Positions 51,563 through 64,000 of a DNA stretch of 64,000 nucleotides are shown here, piece by piece. The position numbers and the translations under genes are program-made. Each line of letters opens with the position of its first letter. Within the stretch, counting starts at the first letter, position 1. The DNA comes from Megalonaias nervosa (lineage: Eukaryota > Mollusca > Bivalvia > Unionida > Unionidae): the NCBI GenBank assembly GCA_016617855.1, contig JAECUM010096233.1, forward strand, positions 1-64,000, written 5' to 3'. The notes beneath the pieces were generated by a model. That model saw nothing but the letters and a program-made list of their open reading frames with translations. It was not told the DNA's origin and searched no databases.

Positions 51563-53356
51563 ATATGCAGGGTATTTTGGCCATGTGAGCACATTGTAAT
51601 TAATTTGAACTAATAGAAATAGTGAGATTATAGTCGAGTAAGTTGGTAAAATGCTTAATAAACTTACTGTTCATCCTAATTTCATTGTTGCCATTTAAAC
51701 ATTACTCTAACTTTTCATACACAGCACGCTGAAGCATTATTGTCGATATATGACCGAACTAGACCCTTCTTTCCAACCGAATCGACACAACCAAGAACAC
51801 GTATCGTATGGTATGGCTTCATGAATAACGTGAGTGCATCTATTTTTAGAAAGAGAGATTTAATTAATATAACAACTCAATTTCTACAATTGTTACAAAA
51901 CTCCCTTGATAGAATTGCAAAATTATGGTTTTATTATCTGCCTATTTACTTATAGTAACATCATGCATTGGTTAAATATTATTTGTTTCACTATTTGTTT
52001 CATATTTTCACAACAATGAATGTCAGAAAACAACCTTACCTTACAAAGTTGCAGAGCTTTTTGAATTCCATAACATTGCATGTTTCTGACCCACATGATT
52101 ACATTTTTAAGCTAAATCTTCTATCACATAATATTTGGACTTTGTTTTCTATGAATTGTATATTTTCTTTAATCAATTTGCCAAATTCTTGATGATTATT
52201 GAAACAGACAATCTGATGAAGTATCATTTCCTAGACACAGCGAGGTCTGCCATTATAGGTTCACTTACAGTTTCAAACTGATTTTATAAAGAAAATAATG
52301 CAAACACGGCAGTTAAAATCTTCATGAAAAAAAAAATTAAATTAGAAAGTGCTCTTCATTGATCATATTATTAAAACACAAATTACTATTTGCATATTGA
52401 TGTTTAAGTATCAAAACAGAAGTTGCTATTTTTTCTTCATTCAGTGGTAGGTTTAACGTGCGAAAATGGAGCAGTGATATCTTGCTCGGTAAAGGGTTAA
52501 TGATCAGTCAGCTATTAAAACATTCCTGTGAATGTGCAATAGTTTGTTGGTACAGTTGGTATCAACACATCATACACTAAATTTTGCCTTTGGATGTGAC
52601 ACTACACTCTCAAAACTTTCTGGCTACAGTAAGGGAGCATCTCAAACGTCATCAACTACTGTAACTCATTGTTCCTCAAGAGGAAATCACAGTGTGAAGT
52701 CATTTTTGCTTTCCTAACAGAAAAAGGCAAAGTTTTCATTTTTTTTAGGCGACTTAGTCAACCATTTTGCCTAGTAGCGTGACCCTGATATTATTAACAT
52801 ATGGCTTAGATTTTAGTAACTTCTCTTCGTGCATGTCTTTCTTTCAGTTGTTACAGAGATTTTATTCATTAGCTGCTGGAAACTAATCCCATGATGATGG
52901 TCAGTGTCTGTGGAATTCTGCCTCGAACTACCAATCGTTTAAAACTTTGTATTGGAACTGGACTGTTTTACCATACTTACAAAGAGGCTGTGCTGCATTA
53001 AATGATGGCATGAGGTTACGCAGAGCCATTTTATTGACTATAATCCAGCGTTTGATCAGAAAATGTGTTTTGTACGAGATGGACACCATGTAAATAGAAA
53101 TGGTGCATATATATTGAAAACAGTAATGAGGTCATTTGTTGTTGGTCTTGAGATGATGCATTTATAAATAGAGCTGTTATATTAGTATCCTCTGACCTGT
53201 GCCACCCTGTCGATACTCATATGTCATATGCAGAAGTTGTAAAGGAATTTCCACCCAGAGAGAAACCCCAGCAGATAGATGGATTACATGTATAAGGTGA
53301 TTAACATAACTTAAAGGTTTTACTTAGAAACTAAACTTGCTTTTAGCATGATTAAG
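51563..53356. other. Non-coding host sequence
   Basis: AT-rich; no gene recognised. Confidence 0.4.
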
Positions 53357-53357
53357 G

Positions 53358-53412
<55 letters not shown>
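53357..53412. repeat. (TA)n microsatellite
   Basis: Pure TA dinucleotide run of about 55 bp. Confidence 0.95.
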
Positions 53413-53414
<2 letters not shown>

Positions 53415-53898
53415 AATCTATATTTTGTAAGTCATTGGTAAGTAATTCATTTGTTTTAAAATGACATTTATATTAGGGTAATTTGGCTATGTTAAATCGA
53501 TGTTGTGCCCTGATTAAGTTAAAAATTTTCAAATTCATTTTTGTCTTTTTAATGTGACAGGTAAAATTATTAATGTACTGTATTATTTACTTAACAGTGA
53601 TTGGACTGACCAAAGTACAGATATATTTGATTAATGGTGGTTACATATATTGATAATGTTTTATTTTATAATTATTTCATTTAAGGAGAGCCACATTTTG
53701 AGGAGAAAACCATTTATTCCACAATTCAGCAGGTATAAGTGATACAGAGTTATACTCAGCAAGAGTTATAAAGGTATGAACATAGTTTATGAGATATAGA
53801 TGTATATAATTTGAAAGATACATCATGTAATGCAAGAAATAATATTTATGTTCCCTCATGTTATTTCCTTTTTCCATCTGTCCATTTGGTGCAGTTAT

Positions 53899-54763
53899 CA
53901 GACCTGCCAACCCTCATGATTTTGGCGTGAATTTCATGACTCAAGATAGCGATTCACGGATTCACTCACATGCAGAAAAATCACGAATTGCCGAATTTTC
54001 AATTGGCTTAATTCATGCATAAAATAAAATTTATCCCGTTAAGTACAAGTCAAAATAGCAGCAGTGGTCACTCATACCCATAACTGTCAGTCTTTTTGCT
54101 AGTCTTGATGTTAGTAGAACTATATTAAATTGTTACAGCCCTGTAGCAAGCATTATAACGTGTATTATCTATATTTAGAACAGAAGTTTTACAAATACTC
54201 GTGAAGAAAACTGGGGCCCAGCTGATTTTTTAATATTAAAATGGCACATGTACATGCTCGTAGCAACTGTAATTTTTTTTAAACAAACACCAAATGAAGA
54301 CAGTTTTTCGAGTGTAGGAATTTTTTAAGATATCAAAAGATTAACATGTGTCGTAATTTGCTCGAGTACATTTTTTTTTTCGGCACATGCGCCAACACCA
54401 CTAATCGTTATTTGTTCGATTCTAGTCACCAAGATTAAACAGCAAGCAAGAAGCCTGAAGTGTTTTGAAAACAAATTTACCATAGCCTGATTGAGGAAGT
54501 TCAAGACTGCCACAGCATCATATCATGACAAATAGCATGAAGTTTGTGTATGTTAATAAACTGGGCTGCAAATAAATTTGTACTTGTAATCAGTGTAAAT
54601 AATATGTTTTAGTTTTATTTTGGGATTTTCATATAATGCACTACTGACAATCAAAGTGGAAGGAGCTAGTGTCATGGTATAATTTTTCACTAATTGTGCT
54701 CAAAATTCACAAATTGTGATCCCTCTTTTCGCTAATTGCGAGTCTGGAGGGTTGGCAGCTCTG
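53899..54763. mobile_element. Non-autonomous DNA transposon with 6-bp target duplication
   Basis: Ends CAGACCTGCCAACCCTC and GAGGGTTGGCAGCTCTG are inverted repeats. AGTTAT precedes the left end (53893-53898) and follows the right end (54764-54769). The 865-bp interior has no transposase. The CAG...GCCAACC terminus is hAT-like, although hAT elements normally make 8-bp duplications. Confidence 0.8.
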
Positions 54764-57700
54764 AGTTATTCACCATGACAAGGCGGATTGTTGCTTAACT
54801 GATTGCATCCATTTACTTGTACTATTTGCAATATATGATGAGCTCTGAGGTCAAAATTAGCCCCATCCTTGACCTGACCATAACATTTTTTTCAATGATT
54901 TGATTGTTTTTAGTTATATTTGATATAATTTATTATATTATCCAGGTGGTGTCACATACCAGTATGAGCTATGAATATCCATGTTACACTTCATGGTTGG
55001 AGGTCAAAGATTAGGTTATGCCTACCACAGGCTTGTCCAGGCTGTCACTTTTATATGACTGGTGGGTTTTCACAAAGATATCATGGTCACATCTGTTCAT
55101 AGGTCAAAATTAATCTACCTTAATCTGGGTTGTAACTTTCTTTGCCATAACTTTTGAATGCTTAATTGTTTTGCAGTAATATTTAGCAGAATTGTTTCTA
55201 TCAACCTGCTTCGTGTCATACACTAATTTCAGCTCTGCATGTCCTCGTTCCGCTTTATTTTGCTGGATGGTGAAAGGGTAAATCAGTTGTACCACAGGTC
55301 CAGGTTTTAATTGTTTAAGACTTGTGGTTTTCAAAAATAATTCTTGTAATTATTCACATGTACAGTGCTATTGGTTATGTTAACTTCCATAAGAAACCTT
55401 AGAATGTCAAGGTTGCATGTATGATTCATGGGTAGAAATTGGCTTAATGCAGTCTTGTCTAGGCTCAGACTTTTGAATATCTTGTACATTGTCAAAAATA
55501 TTTGGTATAATTGTTCATATAAATAAGTTGGTGTCATTTACACTCCCACTTCAGAATATGATGGTCATGGTCACAGAGTTAATACATCAAAATTCGTGTT
55601 ATAACCTTGTCATTGAAAATTTGCATAATGAGCCCTGTCCAAACTATAACGCTTTTTACAGCATTACATGGAGCCATAATGGCTGATTGGTTTCAAGCAT
55701 TTGTCTTGCAAGCTCAACCATCTCCCTGCTGTAGTTTTGATTCACAGCGCTGCCAGTTATAAAAAGTTTGAGAAAGCTTGTCACTAGGTTCTAGTGGTTG
55801 TTCCTCAGACCTGCCAATGTTGCCATAAGTCTTACTAAAATTAGCCATAAAATATGGACTTGGAGAATAAAAGCACAGATTATAGAGATATGGTTGTTCG
55901 CGGTAAAATCTGGATATTGGCTTGTCCATGTTTCGTTCAGATCCAGGTTTCACACTGGATTCAGTGGAATGGGTCAGAGAACCAGACTATCTTAACTTGA
56001 GTACTTCAGGCACTTTAAACAGGACATACTTAACGACAGGGACAATAAACATCTTTAAAAAGTCTTAATAGTATAGATGAGTAAAATGGAATATTAAGAT
56101 TCTTGGAGGAAAAAAACGAAGGTATGGCAACAATTTCATTTAGTGGACATCATGTGTTGATTTGAGTGTGTCACATGATGGGAAAGATGATTGCCTTCAT
56201 CACAACTTTTTTTTTTTTTTTAAAAGGCTTATGTCAAGATGAGAAATATCAAGAAGCTACTGAGCTATGTAGGGTTTGGAACTGCAGTTTTGTGAAACTG
56301 CACTGGTGGTAATGGTTAAAAGAAACTTTACAAACTTTTGAGTTGAACACGATGTTTACCGTACAAATGAATCACACTTCTGAGCTTTTTAAATGCATAT
56401 TTTCCAGATTGACAATAGCAGAACATTATATTTTATTACACCTTACTGAAAACTGACCTAACTTACAGAAAAAATTGACTGCCTTACTGATATCTTGTTA
56501 GGGTTGGCAAGTCTGCTTCCTGGATGTATCCATTTTACTTCCCCACCATTAATACTGTCAACCATATATGACCATTTAAGTGTCAACAATGGTATTAAAA
56601 CCTCAATTCCACCACTATCACATATTACCTTGGTACCTAGGAGAAGTTTTTAATATTGTTAATACTAACAGTCACTCAGTTTTTATGAGAACCCATTGGT
56701 TTAAAGCCATGGCCAGTGAAAGTCCCGGTGATTTGTTACTCTAGCTGGAAAATAATCAGAAATGATGCTAATGTTGGCTGGTAGTAATTTACTGATAACT
56801 GTCAGGCTGCTTTGTTACAACATGATTACTAAGTCATTTGAGAACTGTTAGGGATTATATACAAAACATAGATACCCACATACATTGACAATGGAATGTT
56901 CATTTCTGCTAGGAGAAAACTGACGGTGCCAGTAATATCAATGATTATTACAGTTTATCTGCAAAATGTATATTTGCAAAATGGTTATAATAATGGAAAG
57001 TACACTGTATGCATATTTGTTACAAATTACGTTTTATAGATCATTGAGAACATTCTCCAAATTCCACCCATTACAGCCCATGTGTACAGCTATCATTATC
57101 ATATTGTTGGCATTTTCTTAGTTTTCACTTGTTGTGTTTTCTTGAAAGACATGTTCTAATTTTGACTGTTATAAGTCCAGAGACACATTTACACGGTCTG
57201 TTACTTAACAGGTGTCTTTTTCTTTTGCATCAAGAGTTACTGCTGATACTTTGAGTAATTTCACTCTGTTCATTTTATTTTGCAAGGAAGATATCCTTTT
57301 AAATGTGTGCACTGATATGTACCTGATATATAAAAGAAAATTTGATATATCAGAGTTAGCATTGCAAAAACTATTGTTATGTATATTTAACTTAATTGCT
57401 TGTCTGTTAGTTTTAATTTTTTTTTTTAAATTCCATTTCATGCTGTTGTAATGTAACATTGTATCTAGTTGCTGACCTTATTCCAAAATCAGTGATAGTT
57501 TTGGTAAACAACTTTTTTAAAAAAAAAACAACTTTCTCAGAGTAAGAATCATTAAGTTGAGTCAAGGTCATACCTGGTCTACGTGATATTAAGCATATAT
57601 TAATTGGTAACAAACTTCTATTTTTTCCAGAAGAATGAACTTTTAACCCTCATCCAGGAATCTGTTTTGCGTCTTAATTAGTTGTGTAACTGATGTTTTG

Positions 57701-60231
57701 ATAAAGGTTTATTCACTTAGGCTTAAAACACTTAACACGTTATGTTGTATTATGTTGTGACCAGTTTAGATTGAATTTTATTTTCTTCAAATTGTTGAAT
57801 TCAAGTGATACTTTTCCCTGGAAATACAAAAGTGCTATGACAAAATTCTTGGATAAAGACATTCGTTGAAATTTATCTTGAATTTAAAACTGGAATACTG
57901 TGATTCAACAAGAGACTGTTGACACAGCGGCACTTCGCTGACCACAACAGACTCATCGTCTACAATTTCAGATTTCATCGGGACTCGAACTCAGCTTCAT
58001 TCAGGACATTTATTACTAGAACTTCTATTTTTTATTCTTGGATTATTTTTGGATTTAATTCGCAAAACCGTAAGTTCTTTTTCCACATTTTTCACTTTGT
58101 ATTCTAGGGAAATAAGTTATTTGTTAAATTTTACAAAGCTTGTTTTCTTTACTCTTTTCTGTTACTTATTTCAAGAGCATAGACTCGTAACACCATGTTT
58201 ACAACCAATTTGGAAAAATCCCAGAAAGCCATTTGCATTGAACATGACATTATCGCTCAGTTGATAGAGTGCCATTTCATGGATTCAAAGAATAAGTAGC
58301 TTCAATAGTTTGAGGATGCTGCTATCATTATATCCACTTTTCCAAATTGTACAGAGGGAGTTTTCATATTTGACCTTACTTAAAATTAAAGTGGACAGCA
58401 GACAAATACCTGTCTGTTATATATGAAATGATAATTGGACGTTGATGTAAAAGCATTGAAATATAGTTATTATAAATTTCTTTTTTTGTGGAATTTTAGT
58501 TAACGCAACATTTTTAAAACTTTGATTATCATGTTTACAGTGTACATTAATTACCTTCCTGATCATCCTATTTTTGAAATTGTATTTGTACACATATTAG
58601 GATCCCTTGCTAAAGTTATCATGTTAACCAAACATTTCTGGATTTAGATTAGATTTATTTGTGATTGTGATAATATCTTCCTTATGTGTATAGTAAACAA
58701 GTTTTCAGGTTTTTAACACTTTAGCCATATTGAAGAGTAGAATACTATTGTCACTGTTTAATGATAATAGCATAACATTTCCTTGTATGCCTATTTAATA
58801 GTTTTATTAATATTTATTTTGTTTATTATTATTTTCCGTGCAAAGGTAGCAGCGGTTCTGGGATTCATCCCACTGTTTAGTTGTTCAATGCTAGTACATA
58901 GCATTATATTGTAATTCTAAATACAGTGCAGAATTTAAATTTGGCACAGAGAGAGAACAGGGGTGCAGAACTTTTGTCAAGAGCAAGTTGACCATGGACA
59001 ATAAATTAAAATGTTGGCTCGTCTGTATAAAAGACCCACTTGTCCGTGTTTTCATAGTTAAAACGACTCTTAAAATGCATACTTTTATTAAGCTGCGCCA
59101 TATAAATGCATGCAGTATAGATCTGTGACATCTAAAATACATTGGATATTTCAGTTTCTCGTAGTTTTGTACTTTTATGATCAGGGTTTACAACTTTAAC
59201 AAGAATGCATTCCTGGTCTCTAACTACTGAACCATTACTAGCATCTGAAAGGATGGATATGAATTTAGCTCTAGATATTATTACCTCGATATTTTTCAGT
59301 AGGTCATTAGATATACAGTTATGAAATCTGTGCCTGGAGTTTTATTGATGTGATCAGTTCCAAGTTCAACTTCATTTTTGATTTGTACCTCACAAAATCT
59401 TCATAGTCAGCAAAAGTTTTTCTCAGCCTTGCTATGGCATATGTTGTGTTGAACATTCTTGTAAAACTCAGTTTGGCTCACATTGTATTTATTGATCACT
59501 CTATCTAAATCACCCACAACATCTTCTTTATCAGATTTGACCTTTTCACTATAAAATTTTAATTGACATGTATTGTGCTTTGCACTTTTTGGTTTGTTAA
59601 CAGTGCATCTTTCCTTGTGATAACCTGTCCTGCAAACAATCTGCTGGTTTTTCTTAGCATGAGCGGCATCTATTACATATATTACAAGCTGCAGTTGTTC
59701 AGTCTTTGTTGGCATCGTGCCACAGAAACTTCTGCACCTAAGAATCTTTGAACTTCCATTTCTTTTTAAATCGTATTCCATGTTATAATCAGGTATAGTT
59801 TTAAGCCAGTTTTGTTGAATTTTCATTCAACTTTTCTTCATTTTGCCCAGGATTTATAAGAAGACAATTCATCCAGATGCATTCTGGGGAAAATTATCGT
59901 AGTGGCACATAATGGTTGCAAGGAACAGCAGATACCTTGGGGGAAACCCTATCCTTCATTGAAATTTGTTCATATGTAAACCAGTACTGTCTGCTTCCAC
60001 TGGTTGTATCAACAAAAGCTGCAGCTGCTTTCATCCCTGATCAATACATTTCAGTAAATACACAATAAACTGTTATGGTACTTGCTAGTAAGTATGAAAG
60101 ACATTTGTGTAAACATTGCTCAGACAAAATGGTAATCATGCAATTTCAATTTACAGGCCAGAATTTACTTACTTAATCTTGCAGAACAAAATTCGGACTT
60201 GGACAACACAGAGAATTGATTTATGCACCCC

Positions 60232-60234
<3 letters not shown>
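54764..60234. other. Host sequence without recognised genes
   Basis: AT-rich. A degenerate repeat with GAGGTCAAA/CATGGTCA segments spans about 54850-55680. A tRNA-like A-box (GCTCAGTTGATAGAGTG) lies near 58256 without a good B box. A minus-strand frame at 59407-59826 (139 codons, with ILRCRSFCGT and several Cys/His) could be a decayed transposon-derived zinc-finger exon, but I cannot support it further. Confidence 0.4.

Positions 60235-60287
<53 letters not shown>
60235..60287. repeat. (GA)n microsatellite
   Basis: About 53 bp of GA dinucleotides. Confidence 0.95.
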
Positions 60288-60289
<2 letters not shown>

Positions 60290-60450
60290 ATTTATTGTAA
60301 TAGATAATTTTATCAGTTTGGTTCTGGATATATGTTACGACTAAAACATGTAGCATTTAATTAATATTTTCATATACAGGATGAAAATTAATAGTATATA
60401 TATATATCTAATAACAAATATTTAGTTGCAAATTATATACACTTAATGTA

Positions 60451-60773
60451 ACTGCTCCTGTGGCCTAGTAGTTACAGCGTCCACCTCAGATGCGGTAGGT
60501 TGTGGGTTCGAACCCTTACCGAGTCATACCAAAGACTTAATAAAATGGTACTAGCAGCTGTCTCGCTTGGCACTCAGTATTAAGAGGTTAGTGTTAGGAC
60601 TGGTCGGCTTGGTGACAGGATAATATGACTGGGTGGGACATCATGCTATATGTCTGCGGCATGATGCCCCAATGCTAGACATTACAAGAAACTGTCACAC
60701 TAAAGACGTCGTATTGATATGACTGAAAAATTTGTAAAGCTACGTTAAAAATCCAAAACGCACACACATACAC
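60451..60773 (+). mobile_element. tRNA-derived SINE, copy 2
   Basis: Same head (TGGCCTAGTAGTTACAGCGT, B box GGTTCGAACCC) and body as copy 1, with a short CACACACA tail. The head is closer to a functional B box than copy 1's. Confidence 0.85.
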
Positions 60774-62229
60774 TTAATGTCTTGTCTTCATTTATTTTAA
60801 TGATTGTTAACCGACACAAAAATTGTGTATATTAATCAAAAGAAAACATAAGAGAGAGTCGGAAATCGTTTCATTTCTTTGATGTAATAAATTGATAGGT
60901 GTTCCAATTCAGAATATTTCTGTATATTGGACAGTTTGTTCTCCTTTTATTTATTTTTTCTTCCACCAATACTAATTCTAGGGTGCCTGCAAGTCAATTC
61001 CTACTAGACAGGATGACATAGTTAGTGGTTCTCACGGCTCAGATCCTTAAACTGCAGGTAGACCACAGTATTAGGTTTTTTCCCCCTCCTTTTATCATGG
61101 TATATAATCAGTAATTCTTTTGTTAACCCCATATTTTTGTTTACATTTCAATCCATTCAATAAATAGGTCTTGATTTTGCTCTGTTATATGACCAGAGCC
61201 ATTTCCACTTAGAATATTGACCTACTGATGTTTCTTTTTAATATTATTGGTTGTCATCTATTTTATCTGATGTTGGTGAAATGCATCAAACATCTTCATG
61301 AGATAAACATTTTAACACTTTTGTTTTCAACGGATCTATTGATGTATCCATTGTTAAAAATTATTAATGTTTTCTAAATACTTTTATGCTGTTCATGTGG
61401 CTTCAAATACATAATAAAAGTTTCAAATGACTATTATTTGTTTGTCTCTTTCACTCTGTCTCAATATGTATGTCTCTTGCTCTCTCTTACTCTCACTCAC
61501 ATTCTATGGCCTGCTCTCTGTCTCTCTTGCTCAGTCCCTCTCTCCCTCTTGCTCGCTAGTTCTCTGTACCTGTCTCACTGTCTCTCTCTCTCGTTGTCTT
61601 TCGCTCGCTCTCTTGCTTTGTCTCTAGCATTCTCTCTGTCTCTCGCTTTCTCGTGCTGTCTCTCTCTCTCTCTCTCAACACACTCACACTTGTCTCTCGC
61701 TCGTTCTGTCTCTCACACTCTCTCTCTCTGCTCTTCTGTTGACGACACTTTTAGTCTTTGTACTGTATGCTGTGTCCTGTTCTTTCTAGTGTATGTGTAC
61801 ATTGGTTTTTCTTTATCCATATGACCCAGAAAAACACCTATAAGTTGACACCAACTCTCCAATAATTGCGTTGCACCTAAGTAAATACCTGTTCACGCCT
61901 TCCAAGTGATAGGGTGTGTAGACAAACACTGCAAGCATGCACGTTAAGAAAATGACTATTCTCTAATCCGTACTCATATCCTTAATTAGCGACTGCGAAA
62001 CCCCCTGCTAGGGTCATATAAACCCCGGTCACTTTTCTAGCCGCATGGCGACAAAAAACAGTTTTTAATGCAATAGACGCATAATCTCAAGGTCTAAACC
62101 CAGCATTTACAAATTCTCCAATTACATTTTTTCATAACTAATATCAATAAGGTATTTTCAAATTTAAATTCTTCACACACACGCACACACTGCTTGGACA
62201 CGCACGTAAATCACTGCGCATAGAAGGTT
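60774..62229. other. Host sequence with CT-rich tract
   Basis: No gene recognised. 61430-61740 is a degenerate CTCT/TCTC-rich tract that yields spurious Ser/Leu-rich open frames. Confidence 0.5.
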
Positions 62230-62551
62230 TGAGTGTGTGTGATTTGGATTTTTAATGAAGCTTTAACAAATTTTCAGTCATATCGCTACGATGTCTGCAG
62301 TATGGCAGTTTATAGTAATGTCTAACACTGGGGCATCATACCGCAGACATATAGCATGATGTCCCACCTAGTCACGTTATCCTGACACCAGGCCGACCAG
62401 TCCTAACACTAACCTCGTAATACTGACCGTATAGACAGGCAGCTGTTTGTACCATATTTGTAAGTCTTGGTATGACTCGGCCGGGGATCAGACCCACGAT
62501 CCCTCCGCATACGAGGCGGACGCTCTAACCACTAGGCCACCGGAACGGTCA
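62230..62551 (-). mobile_element. tRNA-derived SINE, copy 3
   Basis: Inverse orientation: (TG)n tail remnant at the left, body, then the tRNA-like head at 62465-62551 (B-box complement near 62485, A-box complement near 62528). A (TA)n tract follows it. Confidence 0.85.
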
Positions 62552-62562
62552 TGCGCATATAA

Positions 62563-62564
<2 letters not shown>

Positions 62565-62631
<67 letters not shown>
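62565..62631. repeat. (TA)n microsatellite
   Basis: About 66 bp of TA dinucleotides next to the tRNA-like end of SINE copy 3. Confidence 0.95.
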
Positions 62632-62634
<3 letters not shown>

Positions 62635-63050
62635 TGTAACCGATACAAGAATTGTCTTGACAACATCGTATTCCTAAGTCCTGAGAGTGTTGAAGATGTT
62701 AGCAGGAGACAAGATCCAATGATCATTACCTGTATATTACATTTATTCCAATAATAATTACCAACTTCAGATTACTTTAAATTTTATAAAACAGAAACAA
62801 TACATTCGTGTAACTGGCGTGAACACCACGATGACGCAAGACTAGTACTTGACTTCTCATCGATACTACGGGTAAAAGTCAGTTTCATGTGATTAACTTT
62901 GATAACAGGTTTACTTTTAGCTGGCATAGGAAACATCGTACAACAAAAGGAGCATACGTGTCGTAGAACGCCGATAATCCATCCGCTCGATACAGCATTC
63001 AACATTCATTTCACATCATAGGGGGCGCTGTACAGACATACAGACGAACC
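62632..63050. other. Non-coding host sequence
   Basis: No gene or repeat recognised. Confidence 0.4.
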
Positions 63051-63830
63051 ATTTTTAATTAGGCTTCGCCAAGACTGATCTAGCAAAGAGAACCACATGA
63101 CAAAATTCCCAGGAGTTACCGAAATATTGATATTGCTTCACAGATAACCCTAACCCTAACTCTAAATGGCAAAATCCATTTTCCTACCAAACCTCTGGAC
63201 TGATTTTCATGAAGTAACTACTTATCTATCGGGCTCCATGAGACATGCATTGTAGTGGAAACTGCATCCAAATCGCCCCATCCGTTAGTAGGCTATTAAC
63301 AGAAAACTCCAACCCTAACCCTAACCTATGATACACCTATGGGAAATCACAAGAATTCGAATTTCTCCCAAACTACTAAAACAATTTTCATGAACCAAGT
63401 ACCGATCTTTCGGGATCCACGAGACACATATTGCTGTAAAAAGCGCATTCAAATCACATTGTCCGTTGCAGGTTGCAAACAGACGGACGAACCATCCTTA
63501 CATATGTCTCACCATGGCCGATCTAGCAAAGCTAACCGCATGACAGAATTCCCAGGCGGTACCGATAGAATGAGAAAATAGTGATCTCGCAACTTGGCCA
63601 TTTCATTTCAAGCAGACTGTCTTATGGTGCTAGTCTGGAAGACAGGCTATTATCCAATTTATGTCGTACAGGGTCTGTTTTGTCACTCGAATCCAAGTAA
63701 CTCCATAACCCCTCAAGCTACCTTCATGGGCTAGGTGTCTCAGTGTGCGTCTTTTCCAAGCTCATCTGGCAGAGCCAATGCCATGAAGCAGTTCCCAAGG
63801 GTTACCAAGATATTCATCAAAAAAGACGAA
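63051..63830. repeat. Degenerate tandem repeat family with telomere-like motifs
   Basis: A GATCTAGCAAAG..AACCACATGACA.AATTCCCAGG-type segment recurs at about 63078, 63520 and, more diverged, 63752. Flanking sequence (TTTTCATGAA, GGGATCCACGAGACA-like) recurs at about 63200 and 63390. CCCTAACCCTAAC runs occur at 63148 and 63313. Confidence 0.65.
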
Positions 63831-64000
63831 ATTCATTGGAAAGGCTATAACTTGGCAGCAAAATCAAACTGTCTATCTCAACAAGGCATCAATAGATTTA
63901 TCTCCTCAAGATCCATCTTTGGACACCGGTATCATAAAACTCTGATGATCCGTCCGCTTACTACAATACCAAGTACTAATTTCGCAGGTCGCAGAAAGAC

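Noticed and set aside
59407..59826. Zinc-finger transposase-like protein
   Set aside because: Cys/His content is suggestive but no known motif, start or splice signals support it.
61427..61824. Ser/Leu-rich protein frames
   Set aside because: They are translations of a CT-rich simple-sequence tract.

Overview
The window looks like nuclear DNA of a marine invertebrate, most likely a mollusc. The reasons are long (AT)n, (CA)n and (GA)n microsatellites, three copies of a tRNA-headed SINE ending in (CA)n, many short foldback elements, and one spliced LDL-receptor YWTD exon near the left edge. No bacterial gene organisation is present. The mollusc call is inference from repeat style; no host gene fixes the species.

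Two unrelated virus-like insertions carry most of the coding sequence. Element 1 (about 6361-14524, 8.2 kb) has terminal inverted repeats of about 465 bp. It encodes a broken family B DNA polymerase of the DNA_pol_B_2 (protein-primed) type, a degraded BIR (inhibitor-of-apoptosis) gene, two tandem paralogous ORFs of unknown function, a coiled-coil protein, a zinc-knuckle fragment and several small ORFs. No integrase or capsid gene is recognisable in it.

Element 2 (about 17.3-46.1 kb) is a much larger, rearranged relic of an adintovirus/Polinton-like virus. Its structural module is present twice in tandem. Cassette A is 17.70-23.95 kb and cassette B is 24.06-30.34 kb. The order in each is: scaffold-like protein, small core-like protein, major capsid protein, pX/pVI-like minor capsid protein, adenain-type protease, fibre-like protein, two-TM membrane protein, and a penton/spike-like protein. 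Cassette B keeps intact genes for the pX-like protein and protease; most other copies have stops and frameshifts.

Downstream lie a small conserved protein, an array of palindromic repeats, a GC-rich hairpin, a primase (AEP) fused to a UL9/origin-binding-protein-like SF2 helicase, a zinc-finger protein, a Polinton-type integrase, a PLA2-like protein and an intact A32-type packaging ATPase. A third partial copy of the spike and small-protein region follows (39.66-41.10 kb) with its own repeats and hairpin. After it come an HNH endonuclease, a second zinc-finger gene, and a second replication gene or gene pair: a family B-like polymerase followed by an SF1 (Pif1/RecD-like) helicase, 43.14-46.11 kb.

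In outline, the cassettes would build and mature the capsid, the ATPase would package DNA, the integrase would insert it, and one or both replication modules would copy it. The repeat arrays and hairpins sit where origins or termini might be. The rest (46.1-64 kb) is non-coding host DNA with foldback/MITE elements, SINEs and microsatellites.
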